NCBI RefSeq assembly: GCF_018614655.1
Contig: NZ_JAGGOG010000013.1
Span: 357,290-397,209 of the forward strand
Length of the DNA: 39,920 bases
DNA from: Pseudomonas fluorescens
GTDB lineage: Bacteria > Pseudomonadota > Gammaproteobacteria > Pseudomonadales > Pseudomonadaceae
Reading direction: 5' to 3'
The position numbers and the translations under genes were made by a program. Below are positions 10,603 to 18,604 of the stretch, piece by piece (the first letter of the stretch is position 1; the number at the start of each line of letters is the position of its first letter). The notes below the pieces were generated by a model, which saw only the letters and a program-made list of their open reading frames with translations, was not told the DNA's origin and made no database searches.

Positions 10603-11316
10603 ATGAGCGAACCGCTATTGGATATTCGCGTGGCGCGTAAAACCTTCGCCAGCACCACCGTACTGACCAACATCCACCTGACCTTACAACCGCGGGAAAC
10701 CGTGAGCCTGCTGGGTCCCAGTGGCTGTGGCAAAAGCACCTTGCTGCGGATCGTCGCCGGTCTGGAGAAGGACTTCCAGGGTGAACTGCTTCGCGGCGAC
10801 GGTGAGGTGGCGTTCGTCTTTCAAGAACCGCGCTTGATGCCATGGCTGACCGTCGAACAGAACATCGGCTTCAGTGACGATCAGCACTATGACAAAGCCT
10901 GGGTTACGCAACTGATCGACGAAGTCGGCCTCAGCGGTTTTGCCCAAGCCTTGCCCAAGGCCCTGTCCGGCGGCATGGCCCAGCGCGTCGCCATCGCTCG
11001 CGGCCTGTACTCGCGCCCGCAAGTCCTGCTGCTGGACGAACCGTTCAGCGCGGTGGATGCCTTCACCCGGATGAAACTGCAGGACCTGTTGCTGCAACTG
11101 GCCAAACACCACGCCATCGCCCTGTTGCTGGTGACACACGATGTGGATGAAGCGTTGTACCTGAGTGATCGGGTGCTGGTGATGGATAACCGGCCCAGCA
11201 GCATTCGTCAGGAACTGGCGGTGGAACTGGCGCATCCACGGGATAGACGCGACCCGCTGCTGGCCCGGCTCAAGGTGCAGAGCTTGACCGAATTGCAGCG
11301 AGCGCATGTGATTTAG
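10603..11316 (+). CDS. ABC transporter ATP-binding protein, SsuB/TauB type
   Basis: A compact 237-residue ATPase. The Walker A motif GPSGCGKST is at about residues 39-47, the Q loop at VFQEPRLMPW, the signature LSGGMAQR near residue 126, Walker B VLLLDEP, and the switch histidine in VTHDVDEA. It powers the neighbouring permease. It begins 2 bases after the permease stop with a good AGGAG site. It ends convergent to the TonB-receptor gene across a hairpin. Confidence 0.92.
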   Translation: MSEPLLDIRVARKTFASTTVLTNIHLTLQPRETVSLLGPSGCGKSTLLRIVAGLEKDFQGELLRGDGEVAFVFQEPRLMPWLTVEQNIGFSDDQHYDKAWVTQLIDEVGLSGFAQALPKALSGGMAQRVAIARGLYSRPQVLLLDEPFSAVDAFTRMKLQDLLLQLAKHHAIALLLVTHDVDEALYLSDRVLVMDNRPSSIRQELAVELAHPRDRRDPLLARLKVQSLTELQRAHVI

Positions 11317-11333
11317 TGGGCTGACAAAAAACC

Positions 11334-11362
11334 TGTGGCGAAGGGCTTGCCCCCTCGCCACA
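11334..11362. terminator. REP-like bidirectional terminator hairpin
   Basis: TGTGGCGAAGGGCTTGCCCC continues into CCTCGCCACA to form an imperfect stem in the 60-base gap between convergent genes. It is the same element type as at 18571-18602 and the broken copy near 39790. Confidence 0.65.
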
Positions 11363-11376
11363 ACAAGCCTAAACGG

Positions 11377-13779
11377 TCAGAACCCTACCGTCGCCGACAC
11401 CAACCATGTGCGCGGCGTCGACAAGGTCAAGCCCGGGGCGCTGTCGGATGAAGTGGCCGCCGAGGCCCAGTAGGTCGTGTTCAACACGTTCTCCACGGTG
11501 GCGCGCAGGGTGATCTGCTTGTCGTCCAGCTTGAAGGCGTAGCGGGCACCGAGGTCGTAGCGGTTCCAGCTATCGATCTTCTGTTCATTGGCCGGGTCCA
11601 GGTACTGTGAGCCTGTGTGAATGGCGCGCGCGGTAAGTGTCAGGCCGTGCAGGCGTTCGATGTCCCACTCGGCACCAAGGTTGATGTTGGAGATAGGCGA
11701 CCCGGTGCCGCGCTTGCCGTCGGTCAAACCTTGAGCCGTCTTGGTTTGCTCGCTGTCCAGCAACATCACGCCACCGAGCAAACGCACGTGCTCAACCGGC
11801 TCGCCGAATACGCTCAACTCCACACCCTGATTACGCAATTCACCGTTGGGCTTGAAGTTGTTCTGTTCATCGATGCCATACGCCGGCTGCTTGATGCGGA
11901 ACACACTGGCGGTCATGCCGAAGCTGCCCATGTCGTACTTGGCACCGACTTCCACCTGCTTGCTTTTGGTCGGTGGGAAGATCGCGTTTTCATTATTGAC
12001 CCCGCTTGAGGGTGCCGTCTCGCCCTGGCTCAAACCTTCCATGTAGTTGCTGTAGAGCGAGAACTGATCGGTGATCTTCACCACCAGTCCCAACGCAGGC
12101 GACAGTGCTTGCTCATCGTATTCCGGTTGGTCTTTCACCCCATTGCTCCACGACGTCACCTCGACCTTTTGCAAACGCGCGCCCAGGGTCAGCAGCACCC
12201 GCTCATCGAGAAAACTCAGGGTGTCCGCCAGCGCCAGGCTGGTGAAGCGGTCTTCGGTGTGGGTGCTGGTATCGAAGCGCACCGCTTTGCCGGGCTTGGG
12301 CAATACAACCGGGTTGTAGAGGTTGCTTTTACCCGGGGTGTAGCGCTCGCCAGCGTTGTCGAAATCCATATTGAAGCGGTTCAGGCTGACGTTGATCGTA
12401 TGCCCCACCGGCCCGGTGTTGAACCAGCTGCGAGCGCCGACGGTGACGGTTTTCACCTCTTCATCACGGCGAAAACTGCGTGGTACCACGGTAAAATCAC
12501 CGTTGCTCTGGGTGCTCTGCACCCCATGGCGCAGGAAGTCATAGTTGCCTTTGCGCGCCCCCGCCGAGGCATAGACCATCAACGAGTCGTTGATATCAAA
12601 CTCACCGCGCACCGCGCCAAAGGTGTCCTTGGTATGGGCGTAGGTCCAGGACTGGGCGAAGTTGCGGCGAATATCCTCAGCCTTGGGCATCACGCTACCC
12701 TTGGCGATCTCGACCCGCTCTTGCGGTGCATCGCCAGTGCGTTCCTGGCGACCCAGGTCAAGGGACAGGCGCACCCGCTCCTTGCGAAAATCCAGACCGA
12801 TCACGGCCATTTCCCGATCGACGCTCTGGTGGTCCCACTCGGTATCACCGGACTGTTTCACGCCGTTGAAACGCACGCCGAATTCCTGCTCGTCACCAAA
12901 GCGCCGGCCAATGTCGACTGCGCCGCCAAACTGCCCGGCCGAGGCATAGCTGCCGGTAAATTCGGTGATCGGCACGTCGGTGGCGCGCTTGGGTTCGATA
13001 TTGATAGTGCCGCCGACGCTGCCCCGTGGCGCAATGCCGCCGAGCAAGGCACCCGGGCCTTTGAGGATGTCGACGCGCTCAACCATTTCCATGTCGATGG
13101 CATAGGTCGGCAGCACGCCGTACAGGCCGCCGTAGGACACATCACTGTTGAACAGACTGAAACCACGCACGGAAAACTGCTCGAAACGCCCGCCTGCCGG
13201 GTTGGTGATACGCACCGAAGGATCGCTGGCGACCATCTCGCCGAGGGTGCGCGCCTGCAGGTTTTTCACGGCCTTGGCGGTATAGGACGTCTGGTTGAAG
13301 GGGGTGTCCAGGAAATCGGCCTCGCCCAACATGCCCTGGGCGCCTTTGCGGGTGACTTGATCGCCGGCGTAGGTTTCAGCCACCGGTGTGTTGCCAACAC
13401 CGAGAATCGACGTGGCGGGCAGTTGGTAGGTGCCGCTTTCCGGAGCCGGGACCAAGGTGTAGGCACGATCCCCCACCACCTGCAATTGCAGGCCGGAACC
13501 CTGGAGCAACCGGGCAAAACCCTCCTCCACTGCAAACTCGCCGGAGATCCCGGCGCTGTTATGGCCGCTGACCAGGGCCGGCTCCACCGACAGGTTGACC
13601 CCGGCCAACCCGGCAAACCGGGTCAGAGCAGCGCCCAGGTTACCGGCCGGCACCTCATAACTGCGTCGGGCCGCGTCCTCGGCCCAGCTCACAGCAACAA
13701 ATAACGGGCTGGCACTCAGGCTCAGCAGCAGACTCAAGCGCCACAACGGGCGCAACGGCGATGGCGGGACGACGGGCAT
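11377..13779 (-). CDS. TonB-dependent siderophore receptor with STN signalling domain (FpvA/FecA type)
   Basis: An outer-membrane transducer of 800 residues from the ATG at 13779, which gives a clear signal peptide (cleavage near Ala33); a frame 25 codons longer has no such start. Residues about 38-112 are an STN (secretin/TonB N-terminal short) domain, which contacts the anti-sigma factor. A plug domain follows (ASDPSVRITNPAGGRFEQFSVRGF) and then the 22-strand barrel, ending in the usual aromatic residue (ATVGF). It imports a ferric siderophore with TonB energy and reports binding to the FecR-like protein encoded just upstream. The siderophore is not predictable. Receptors of this group often import xenosiderophores. 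Confidence 0.93.
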   Translation of the reverse strand: MPVVPPSPLRPLWRLSLLLSLSASPLFVAVSWAEDAARRSYEVPAGNLGAALTRFAGLAGVNLSVEPALVSGHNSAGISGEFAVEEGFARLLQGSGLQLQVVGDRAYTLVPAPESGTYQLPATSILGVGNTPVAETYAGDQVTRKGAQGMLGEADFLDTPFNQTSYTAKAVKNLQARTLGEMVASDPSVRITNPAGGRFEQFSVRGFSLFNSDVSYGGLYGVLPTYAIDMEMVERVDILKGPGALLGGIAPRGSVGGTINIEPKRATDVPITEFTGSYASAGQFGGAVDIGRRFGDEQEFGVRFNGVKQSGDTEWDHQSVDREMAVIGLDFRKERVRLSLDLGRQERTGDAPQERVEIAKGSVMPKAEDIRRNFAQSWTYAHTKDTFGAVRGEFDINDSLMVYASAGARKGNYDFLRHGVQSTQSNGDFTVVPRSFRRDEEVKTVTVGARSWFNTGPVGHTINVSLNRFNMDFDNAGERYTPGKSNLYNPVVLPKPGKAVRFDTSTHTEDRFTSLALADTLSFLDERVLLTLGARLQKVEVTSWSNGVKDQPEYDEQALSPALGLVVKITDQFSLYSNYMEGLSQGETAPSSGVNNENAIFPPTKSKQVEVGAKYDMGSFGMTASVFRIKQPAYGIDEQNNFKPNGELRNQGVELSVFGEPVEHVRLLGGVMLLDSEQTKTAQGLTDGKRGTGSPISNINLGAEWDIERLHGLTLTARAIHTGSQYLDPANEQKIDSWNRYDLGARYAFKLDDKQITLRATVENVLNTTYWASAATSSDSAPGLTLSTPRTWLVSATVGF

Positions 13780-13846
13780 TGAAGAGGCTCTCTGTTTTCG
13801 TTCACTTGCCTTGGATGACAAGCGAGACGAAAAAAAGGGACAGCCC

Positions 13847-14776
13847 TCAGGCAAGTTTTTTACTCGGCAGCAACGTCACCCAATAGCGCGTACGCGAATG
13901 CACTTGCAGCGCCAAGGTCGAAGCCAGCAAGGCAAGAATGCGATCTGTATCTTCCAGGCGAAAACTGCCCGTCACCCGCAACGGCTCAAGGGCCGGATCC
14001 CAGCGCAATACACCCGGGCGATAACGCTCAAGCTCACGCAGAAAGTCCCCCAGTGGTTGGTTCTGCGAGGTCAGGACACCATCCTGCCAACCCAGTTGCT
14101 GCGCATCAAACAAAGTTATGGCACCCAGGCCGCGGGTCTGCAGGAGCGTTTGTTGCCCGGCTTGCACGGTCGATTCTTGTCCAAGCATATCGCGCACCCG
14201 CACCGCGCCTTTGTACACCGACACCCGACAACCGGAAGACAGTTGACGCACACAAACGTCCGCTTCACGAGCACTGACTTGCCCATAACGCGTCTGCACG
14301 CTCAACGCGGTGTCACCCGGCACCTTCAACGCCAGCTCACCCTCCACCAGCGTCAGCCGCCGTTGCGCCCAATCCACATCCACCGCACTGGCCGTATTGA
14401 GCTGCAGGAGAGCGCCCTCTGCCAACTGCATGCGTTTACGTTCCCCCGTGGCGGTGTGCAAGTCTGCACGCCAGGCATCGATCGGCAATTGCCGACTGAG
14501 CAACCACACCGCCGGCACCACGGCCGCCACACCCAAGGCCCGCTTGAGTACGGCACGCCGGCCCGGTTGTGCACGGTCCAGGCTGGCCATGGCCAACGCC
14601 TGGGGCAATTCGGCAAACCGTTGGCGCAGCATTTGCGCCTTCTGCCACGCCTGTTCGTGACTGCAATGACTGTCTCGCCAGCGCTGCAAACCGACATGAT
14701 CGCGTTCGGTAGCACTGCCCGACTCGAGCAACGCCAACCACTGCGCGGCTGCCCGAGCGACCTCACGTGCTTGCAT
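13847..14776 (-). CDS. FecR-type anti-sigma factor / sigma regulator
   Basis: A 309-residue inner-membrane regulator. The N-terminal DUF4880-like cytoplasmic part has ARAAAQWLALLESG, followed by about 10 more helical turns that bind the sigma factor. One membrane segment lies near residues 80-95 (GVAAVVPAVWLLS). The periplasmic FecR domain (TATGERKRMQLAEGALLQLNTAS...) senses the STN domain of the receptor. I chose the ATG at 14776 because CGGAG precedes it; a GTG at 14791 would overlap the sigma stop as GTGA and is a real alternative. Confidence 0.9.
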   Translation of the reverse strand: MQAREVARAAAQWLALLESGSATERDHVGLQRWRDSHCSHEQAWQKAQMLRQRFAELPQALAMASLDRAQPGRRAVLKRALGVAAVVPAVWLLSRQLPIDAWRADLHTATGERKRMQLAEGALLQLNTASAVDVDWAQRRLTLVEGELALKVPGDTALSVQTRYGQVSAREADVCVRQLSSGCRVSVYKGAVRVRDMLGQESTVQAGQQTLLQTRGLGAITLFDAQQLGWQDGVLTSQNQPLGDFLRELERYRPGVLRWDPALEPLRVTGSFRLEDTDRILALLASTLALQVHSRTRYWVTLLPSKKLA

Positions 14777-14787
14777 GGAAGGCTCCG

Positions 14788-15306
14788 TCACATCTCCACC
14801 AGCAAGCAATGCTCATACGCGTGGGCCATGTAGCGTTTTACGGTGCGTTCGGACACCTTGAGCCGCTCGGCAATCTCCCGATAACCCAGGCCTTCCAACT
14901 GGCTCCAGAGAAACGCCCGCCTGACCGGCGGCGCCAGGCCATCGAGCAATTCATCCAGGGCTTGCAGGGTTTCCAGCAGCAACCAACGCTGCTCGGGGGA
15001 CGGTACGCAGTCCTCAGGCAAGCGTGCCAAGGCATTCAGATAGGCCTGCTCCAAGCTGCGCCGTTGATGAAAATTGACCAGCAGACGCTTGCCAACCGTC
15101 ACCAGGTAGGCCCGTGGCTCCTGCAATTGTGTGATCGGCTGAGCACTGGCGAGGACTCGCAGAAAGGTATCCTGACTCAGATCGGCCGCATCCCAGGCAT
15201 TACCTAACCGCCGCCGCAGCCAGCTTTCGAGCCAGCTGCGATGATCACGGTACAAGGTGTGGAGACTGGGCTCAGGGAAGTGCGTCGGCATTACAGCATC
15301 ATTCAT
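14788..15306 (-). CDS. FecI-type ECF sigma factor (iron-starvation sigma)
   Basis: A 172-residue extracytoplasmic-function sigma factor. Region 2 is seen as AWDAADLSQDTFLRVLA, and region 4 carries the helix-turn-helix GYREIAERLKVSERTVKRYM near residues 142-161. It directs RNA polymerase to the promoter of the receptor gene when the receptor is loaded. A Fur-box-like sequence lies 30-50 bases upstream, which matches iron repression. Gene order sigma, FecR, receptor is the standard cell-surface signalling arrangement. Confidence 0.93.
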   Translation of the reverse strand: MNDAVMPTHFPEPSLHTLYRDHRSWLESWLRRRLGNAWDAADLSQDTFLRVLASAQPITQLQEPRAYLVTVGKRLLVNFHQRRSLEQAYLNALARLPEDCVPSPEQRWLLLETLQALDELLDGLAPPVRRAFLWSQLEGLGYREIAERLKVSERTVKRYMAHAYEHCLLVEM

Positions 15307-15335
15307 GGCAAACAGACCTGCGCGGCGCGAGTTAG

Positions 15336-15355
15336 TCTCAAATGAGATTCATTCT
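15336..15355. promoter_or_regulatory. Fur-box-like operator upstream of the sigma gene
   Basis: TCTCAAATGAGATTCATTCT resembles the Fur 19-mer (inverted AATGA-type hexamers) with a few mismatches. Its position before an iron-starvation sigma gene supports the call; Fur binding is inferred. Confidence 0.6.
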
Positions 15356-15401
15356 ATTTAATATCCCGCCGGCACACCATGTTCTTTTCAATACCTGCCT
15401 G

Positions 15402-16022
15402 TCAGTCGCCCTGCGCTTCGCCATCAAACACTTGCCCACGCCCAATCACAGTGCCCGGTTTGAGCACTGCACCGGGGGCCAACACTCCATTGGCACCGAC
15501 TCGACACTGATCCCCCAGCAACGCGCCAAACTTGTCGCACCCGGTGCGCTGCAACCGGCCATCGATGCGCACCAGCACTTCCTTGTCCGCCCGTTCGTTG
15601 CGGTAGTTGGCGACGATACTGCCGGCCTCCAGGTTGACCCCGACACCCAGCACCGAATCCCCGACAAAGTTGAAATGCGCGAGTTTGCTGCCCTTGAACA
15701 CAAACGAGGTTTTCAACTCGGCACCCGGCCCGAATATGCAATTTTCATCCACCCAGCAACCACCCCGCAGATAAGCACCGGCGGCAATAAAACAGTGAGC
15801 ACCGATGATCAGCGGGCCCTTGAGTACTGCGCCGGGTTCCACGGTGGCCGAGCGATGGACGGCGATATCGTCCTGGATGTCGTAGTCGGCAGCGGGCAGC
15901 CCGGTCAACAGTTGCCCGACAATGGCGGGTGCCTGGGTTACCAGGTCCCAGGGAGCCAGATCGGCCCAGGGCGCCAGCGCCGAATGGGAAATGTGCGGGA
16001 GATAATCGGTGAGTCGAATCAA
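15402..16022 (-). CDS. Left-handed beta-helix (hexapeptide) protein, nucleotidyltransferase/acetyltransferase-like
   Basis: The 206-residue protein has a short N-terminal helical part followed by hexapeptide repeats ([LIV]-G-x-x-x-x) that form a left-handed beta-helix: VEPGAVLKGPLIIGAHCFIAAG, then GVNLEAGSIVANYRN and later GVLAPGAVLKPGTVIG. This resembles the C-terminal half of sugar-phosphate nucleotidyltransferases such as GlmU, without the catalytic Rossmann half. The start appears to be TTG at 16022 with AGAGGG before it, because no ATG occurs in frame. A substrate cannot be named. It is convergent with no one and lies between the Fur-type promoter and the symporter gene. Confidence 0.75.
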   Translation of the reverse strand: MIRLTDYLPHISHSALAPWADLAPWDLVTQAPAIVGQLLTGLPAADYDIQDDIAVHRSATVEPGAVLKGPLIIGAHCFIAAGAYLRGGCWVDENCIFGPGAELKTSFVFKGSKLAHFNFVGDSVLGVGVNLEAGSIVANYRNERADKEVLVRIDGRLQRTGCDKFGALLGDQCRVGANGVLAPGAVLKPGTVIGRGQVFDGEAQGD

Positions 16023-16080
16023 GATCGAGCCCTCTACGGATCAGAGAAGCCCGAAACGCTAGCATGTGGATTACCGAAAG

Positions 16081-16198
16081 GGTATCTGGCGTTCTTGATC
16101 AATACCTAATAAGCATCAAACCATACTCGTTCGATATTAGACGAGAGCAAAACCTAGGGAGGAAACTAGCGCCAACTATAAAAATACTTAAAGAGTAT
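16081..16198 (+). promoter_or_regulatory. Low-GC leader of the symporter gene
   Basis: This stretch is clearly AT-richer than its surroundings. It holds short inverted repeats GGTAT/ATACC (16081-16085, 16102-16106), CTCGT/ACGAG (16126-16130, 16141-16145) and ATACT/AGTAT (16184-16188, 16194-16198), the last around the likely ribosome binding site. It is the presumed promoter and 5' leader. Confidence 0.4.
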
Positions 16199-16202
16199 CA
16201 AG

Positions 16203-17606
16203 ATGCCCACCCACTCCTCCTGGATAGTCCTGTCGATCACCGGCCTGTACATGCTCAGCCTGGCGTTGATCAGTTATGGCGTACGCCGCCATTCGCGCAG
16301 CGCCACCAACTACACCACCGGCGGCGGACATTTCCCGGCGTTTCTGATTGGCTTTCTGATGCTCTCCGAATTCATCGGTACCGCCGTGAGCATCGGCACC
16401 GCCCAGACCGGTTTCAAGGTAGGTATCTCGGCCGCCTGGAACCTGTTCGCCCTGGCCCTCGGTTTTGTGCTCTTCGCCTGGTTGCTGGCGCGCAAGTACA
16501 AGGAGTTGGGCGACAACACCATCTCTGGCGTGCTCGCGCGTAACTACGGCCAGCGCACCCGCTTCGCGACCTCGATCATCACCATCTTTGCCCTGGAGAT
16601 CGTCGCGGTATCGATCTATGCCAGCGGTGGCGCGGTATTGGCCAGCGTGATGCAAGTGGACCGGACCCTGGCGATTGTCATAGTCGGTGTGGTCTCGGTG
16701 CTGTACGTGAGCATTGGCGGCATGCGTTCGGTGATCTACACCAACTTCGTCCATGCCGCCCTGAAGTACCTGGGTGTGGGGCTGGCCCTGTGGTTCGGCC
16801 TCAAACAAGTGGGCGGCATCGGCCAGTTGCAGGCGCAACTGCCTGCCAGAATGTTCGACTGGACCGCCATCGGTTGGGGTCAGATCATCGCCTGGATGAT
16901 TGCCGGCATCGGCTCGATCTTCTCCACCCAGTATGTGATTCAGGCGGTGAACACCGTCAGTCATGCGGGCAAGGCTCAGCGCGCCTGCTTTTATGTGGCG
17001 ATCCTGATGGTGCCGTTCGGCATCGGTGCCGCGTTGATCGGCATGTGCAGCGCCGTGCTGTTTCCCAACGTCGACTCACTGCAAGCCTTCCCTACGCTGA
17101 TCGCCAGCATGGACCAACTGACCGCTGGGCTGGTGGTCGCAGGGCTGGCCGGCTCGCTGTTCGGTACCATCTCGGCGGTGAGCATGGGCTCGGCCACGTT
17201 GCTGTTGCGGGACTTCTACGAGCCCTGGTTCAACCCGGAAAAAAGCGATGCCAAATCCCTGCGCTTCGTGCGCCTGGCGACCATCGCCGTCGGCCTGTTG
17301 CCGATTGCCTTGGCGCTGACCTCGGACAAGGTGCTGATGATCGCCTTCCTCGGCAAAGCCCTGCGCGCCTCCCTCGCCGTATTGGTATTGATGGTGTTTT
17401 ATGCGCCGAAATTCGGCACAGCAACGGGTGCGTTCCTCAGTATCGTCGCCTCCCTGGTGGCGACGGTGGGCTGGTTCCTCGCCGGTAATCCGTGGGGCAT
17501 TGATAACGCCTACATCGCGCTGTTCACGCCGCTGATCATCATGGGCATCAGCCATGTGACGCGGCGCAAGACGCCGGCCGAGCCACTGGTGCACGCCACG
17601 AGCTGA
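16203..17606 (+). CDS. Sodium:solute symporter family (SSS) transporter
   Basis: An inner-membrane protein of 467 residues with about 13 hydrophobic segments. The N-terminal half has the SSS pattern SATNYTTGGGHFPAFLIGFLMLSEFIGTAVSIG, and SIGGMRSVIYTNFVHA occurs in the middle. It carries a small organic solute in with Na+. Amino acid, carboxylate or sugar substrates are all possible. The serine/threonine dehydratase-like gene starts 37 bases downstream on the same strand, which makes a hydroxy amino acid a reasonable guess. Confidence 0.88.
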   Translation: MPTHSSWIVLSITGLYMLSLALISYGVRRHSRSATNYTTGGGHFPAFLIGFLMLSEFIGTAVSIGTAQTGFKVGISAAWNLFALALGFVLFAWLLARKYKELGDNTISGVLARNYGQRTRFATSIITIFALEIVAVSIYASGGAVLASVMQVDRTLAIVIVGVVSVLYVSIGGMRSVIYTNFVHAALKYLGVGLALWFGLKQVGGIGQLQAQLPARMFDWTAIGWGQIIAWMIAGIGSIFSTQYVIQAVNTVSHAGKAQRACFYVAILMVPFGIGAALIGMCSAVLFPNVDSLQAFPTLIASMDQLTAGLVVAGLAGSLFGTISAVSMGSATLLLRDFYEPWFNPEKSDAKSLRFVRLATIAVGLLPIALALTSDKVLMIAFLGKALRASLAVLVLMVFYAPKFGTATGAFLSIVASLVATVGWFLAGNPWGIDNAYIALFTPLIIMGISHVTRRKTPAEPLVHATS

Positions 17607-17643
17607 TGTAGGATGGTCGGCCTACCAATAAGGAAATTGCCCA

Positions 17644-18558
17644 ATGCTGCCGATTCGCACCCCATTGATTCTGCACCCCGGCCTCTCTACCCCAGGCCGG
17701 CGGATCTGGCTCAAACTGGAAAACCTGCAACCCTGTGGTTCATTCAAATTGCGCGGGATGAACACCCTGTGTGCTTATGCGGCGAGCCAGGGCAAGACCA
17801 CCGTGGTCTGCCCTTCCGGTGGTAATGCCGGCCTGGCGACGGCCTTTGCGGCGCGGGGCCTGGGCTTGCAAGCGCGGATCGTGGTGCCGACGACCACACC
17901 TGAAGCGACCCGGGTCCGTATCCAGCAGGCCGGGGCTGAAGTGATCGTGCACGGTGATCTTTGGGATGAGTCCAATCAGCTTGCATTGAAATTGGCTGAA
18001 GCACCGGATGCCCTGTATGTACCGGCCTTCGATCATCCGCTGCTGTGGGAAGGCCATAGCCGTATGATCGACGAGATTCTGGAGGACTGCCCTCAAGTCG
18101 GCGCCGTCGTCACCTCCGTGGGCGGCGGTGGACTGCTGGCGGGCGTGCTGACAGGGCTTGAGCGTCATGCGCGTTATGACTGCAAGGTGATCGCGTGTGA
18201 AACGGCAGGCGCGGCGTCGTTTGCCGCCGCTGTGGAGGCTGGACAACCGGTGCGGTTGGCGAAGATTGATACGGTCGCCAAGTCCCTGGCGGCGACCCAG
18301 GTTGCGGCGTGGCCGGTAGAGCATATCGGCAAATTTGCCCATCAATGCGTGGTGCTCAGTGATGCCGAGGCAATGATGGGCGTTGCGCGTTACGCCGATG
18401 ATTTGCGCCAATTGGTGGAGCCGGCGTGCGGGGTGTCGTTGGCGGTGGCGTATCTGGAGCATCCGGCGATTGCCGGGATTGAGGATGTGGTGGTGATTGT
18501 TTGTGGTGGGGTGAGTATCAGTGCTGAAACGGTCGCCCAGTGGCAACAAAACGACTGA
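17644..18558 (+). CDS. Serine/threonine dehydratase-like PLP enzyme (fold type II)
   Basis: A 304-residue beta-family PLP enzyme. The PLP lysine is Lys35 in CGSFKLRG, the substrate loop SGGNAGLA lies near residues 58-65, and the glycine-rich phosphate cup SVGGGGLLAG near 159-168. The size and motifs match single-domain L-serine dehydratases, which lack the C-terminal regulatory domain of IlvA. The expected reaction is deamination of L-serine or L-threonine to the 2-oxo acid. AAGGAAA precedes the ATG. It probably shares a transcript with the symporter gene 37 bases upstream. Confidence 0.87.
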   Translation: MLPIRTPLILHPGLSTPGRRIWLKLENLQPCGSFKLRGMNTLCAYAASQGKTTVVCPSGGNAGLATAFAARGLGLQARIVVPTTTPEATRVRIQQAGAEVIVHGDLWDESNQLALKLAEAPDALYVPAFDHPLLWEGHSRMIDEILEDCPQVGAVVTSVGGGGLLAGVLTGLERHARYDCKVIACETAGAASFAAAVEAGQPVRLAKIDTVAKSLAATQVAAWPVEHIGKFAHQCVVLSDAEAMMGVARYADDLRQLVEPACGVSLAVAYLEHPAIAGIEDVVVIVCGGVSISAETVAQWQQND

Positions 18559-18570
18559 CACACTTGGCCC

Positions 18571-18602
18571 CTGTGGCGAGGGGGCTTGTCCCCTCGCCAC
18601 AG
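18571..18602. terminator. Perfect 13-bp hairpin between convergent genes
   Basis: CTGTGGCGAGGGG (18571-18583) pairs with CCCCTCGCCACAG (18590-18602) around a 6-base loop. It fills the gap between the dehydratase and GMC oxidoreductase genes and should terminate both. Confidence 0.75.
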
Positions 18603-18604
18603 GT

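Noticed and set aside
12109..13704. A 531-codon plus-strand frame opposite the TonB receptor
   Set aside because: The receptor frame has clear domains and signal peptide; this one shows no recognisable fold.
16064..16543. A 159-codon frame overlapping the start of the symporter
   Set aside because: It reads the symporter N-terminus in another frame and has no ribosome binding site.
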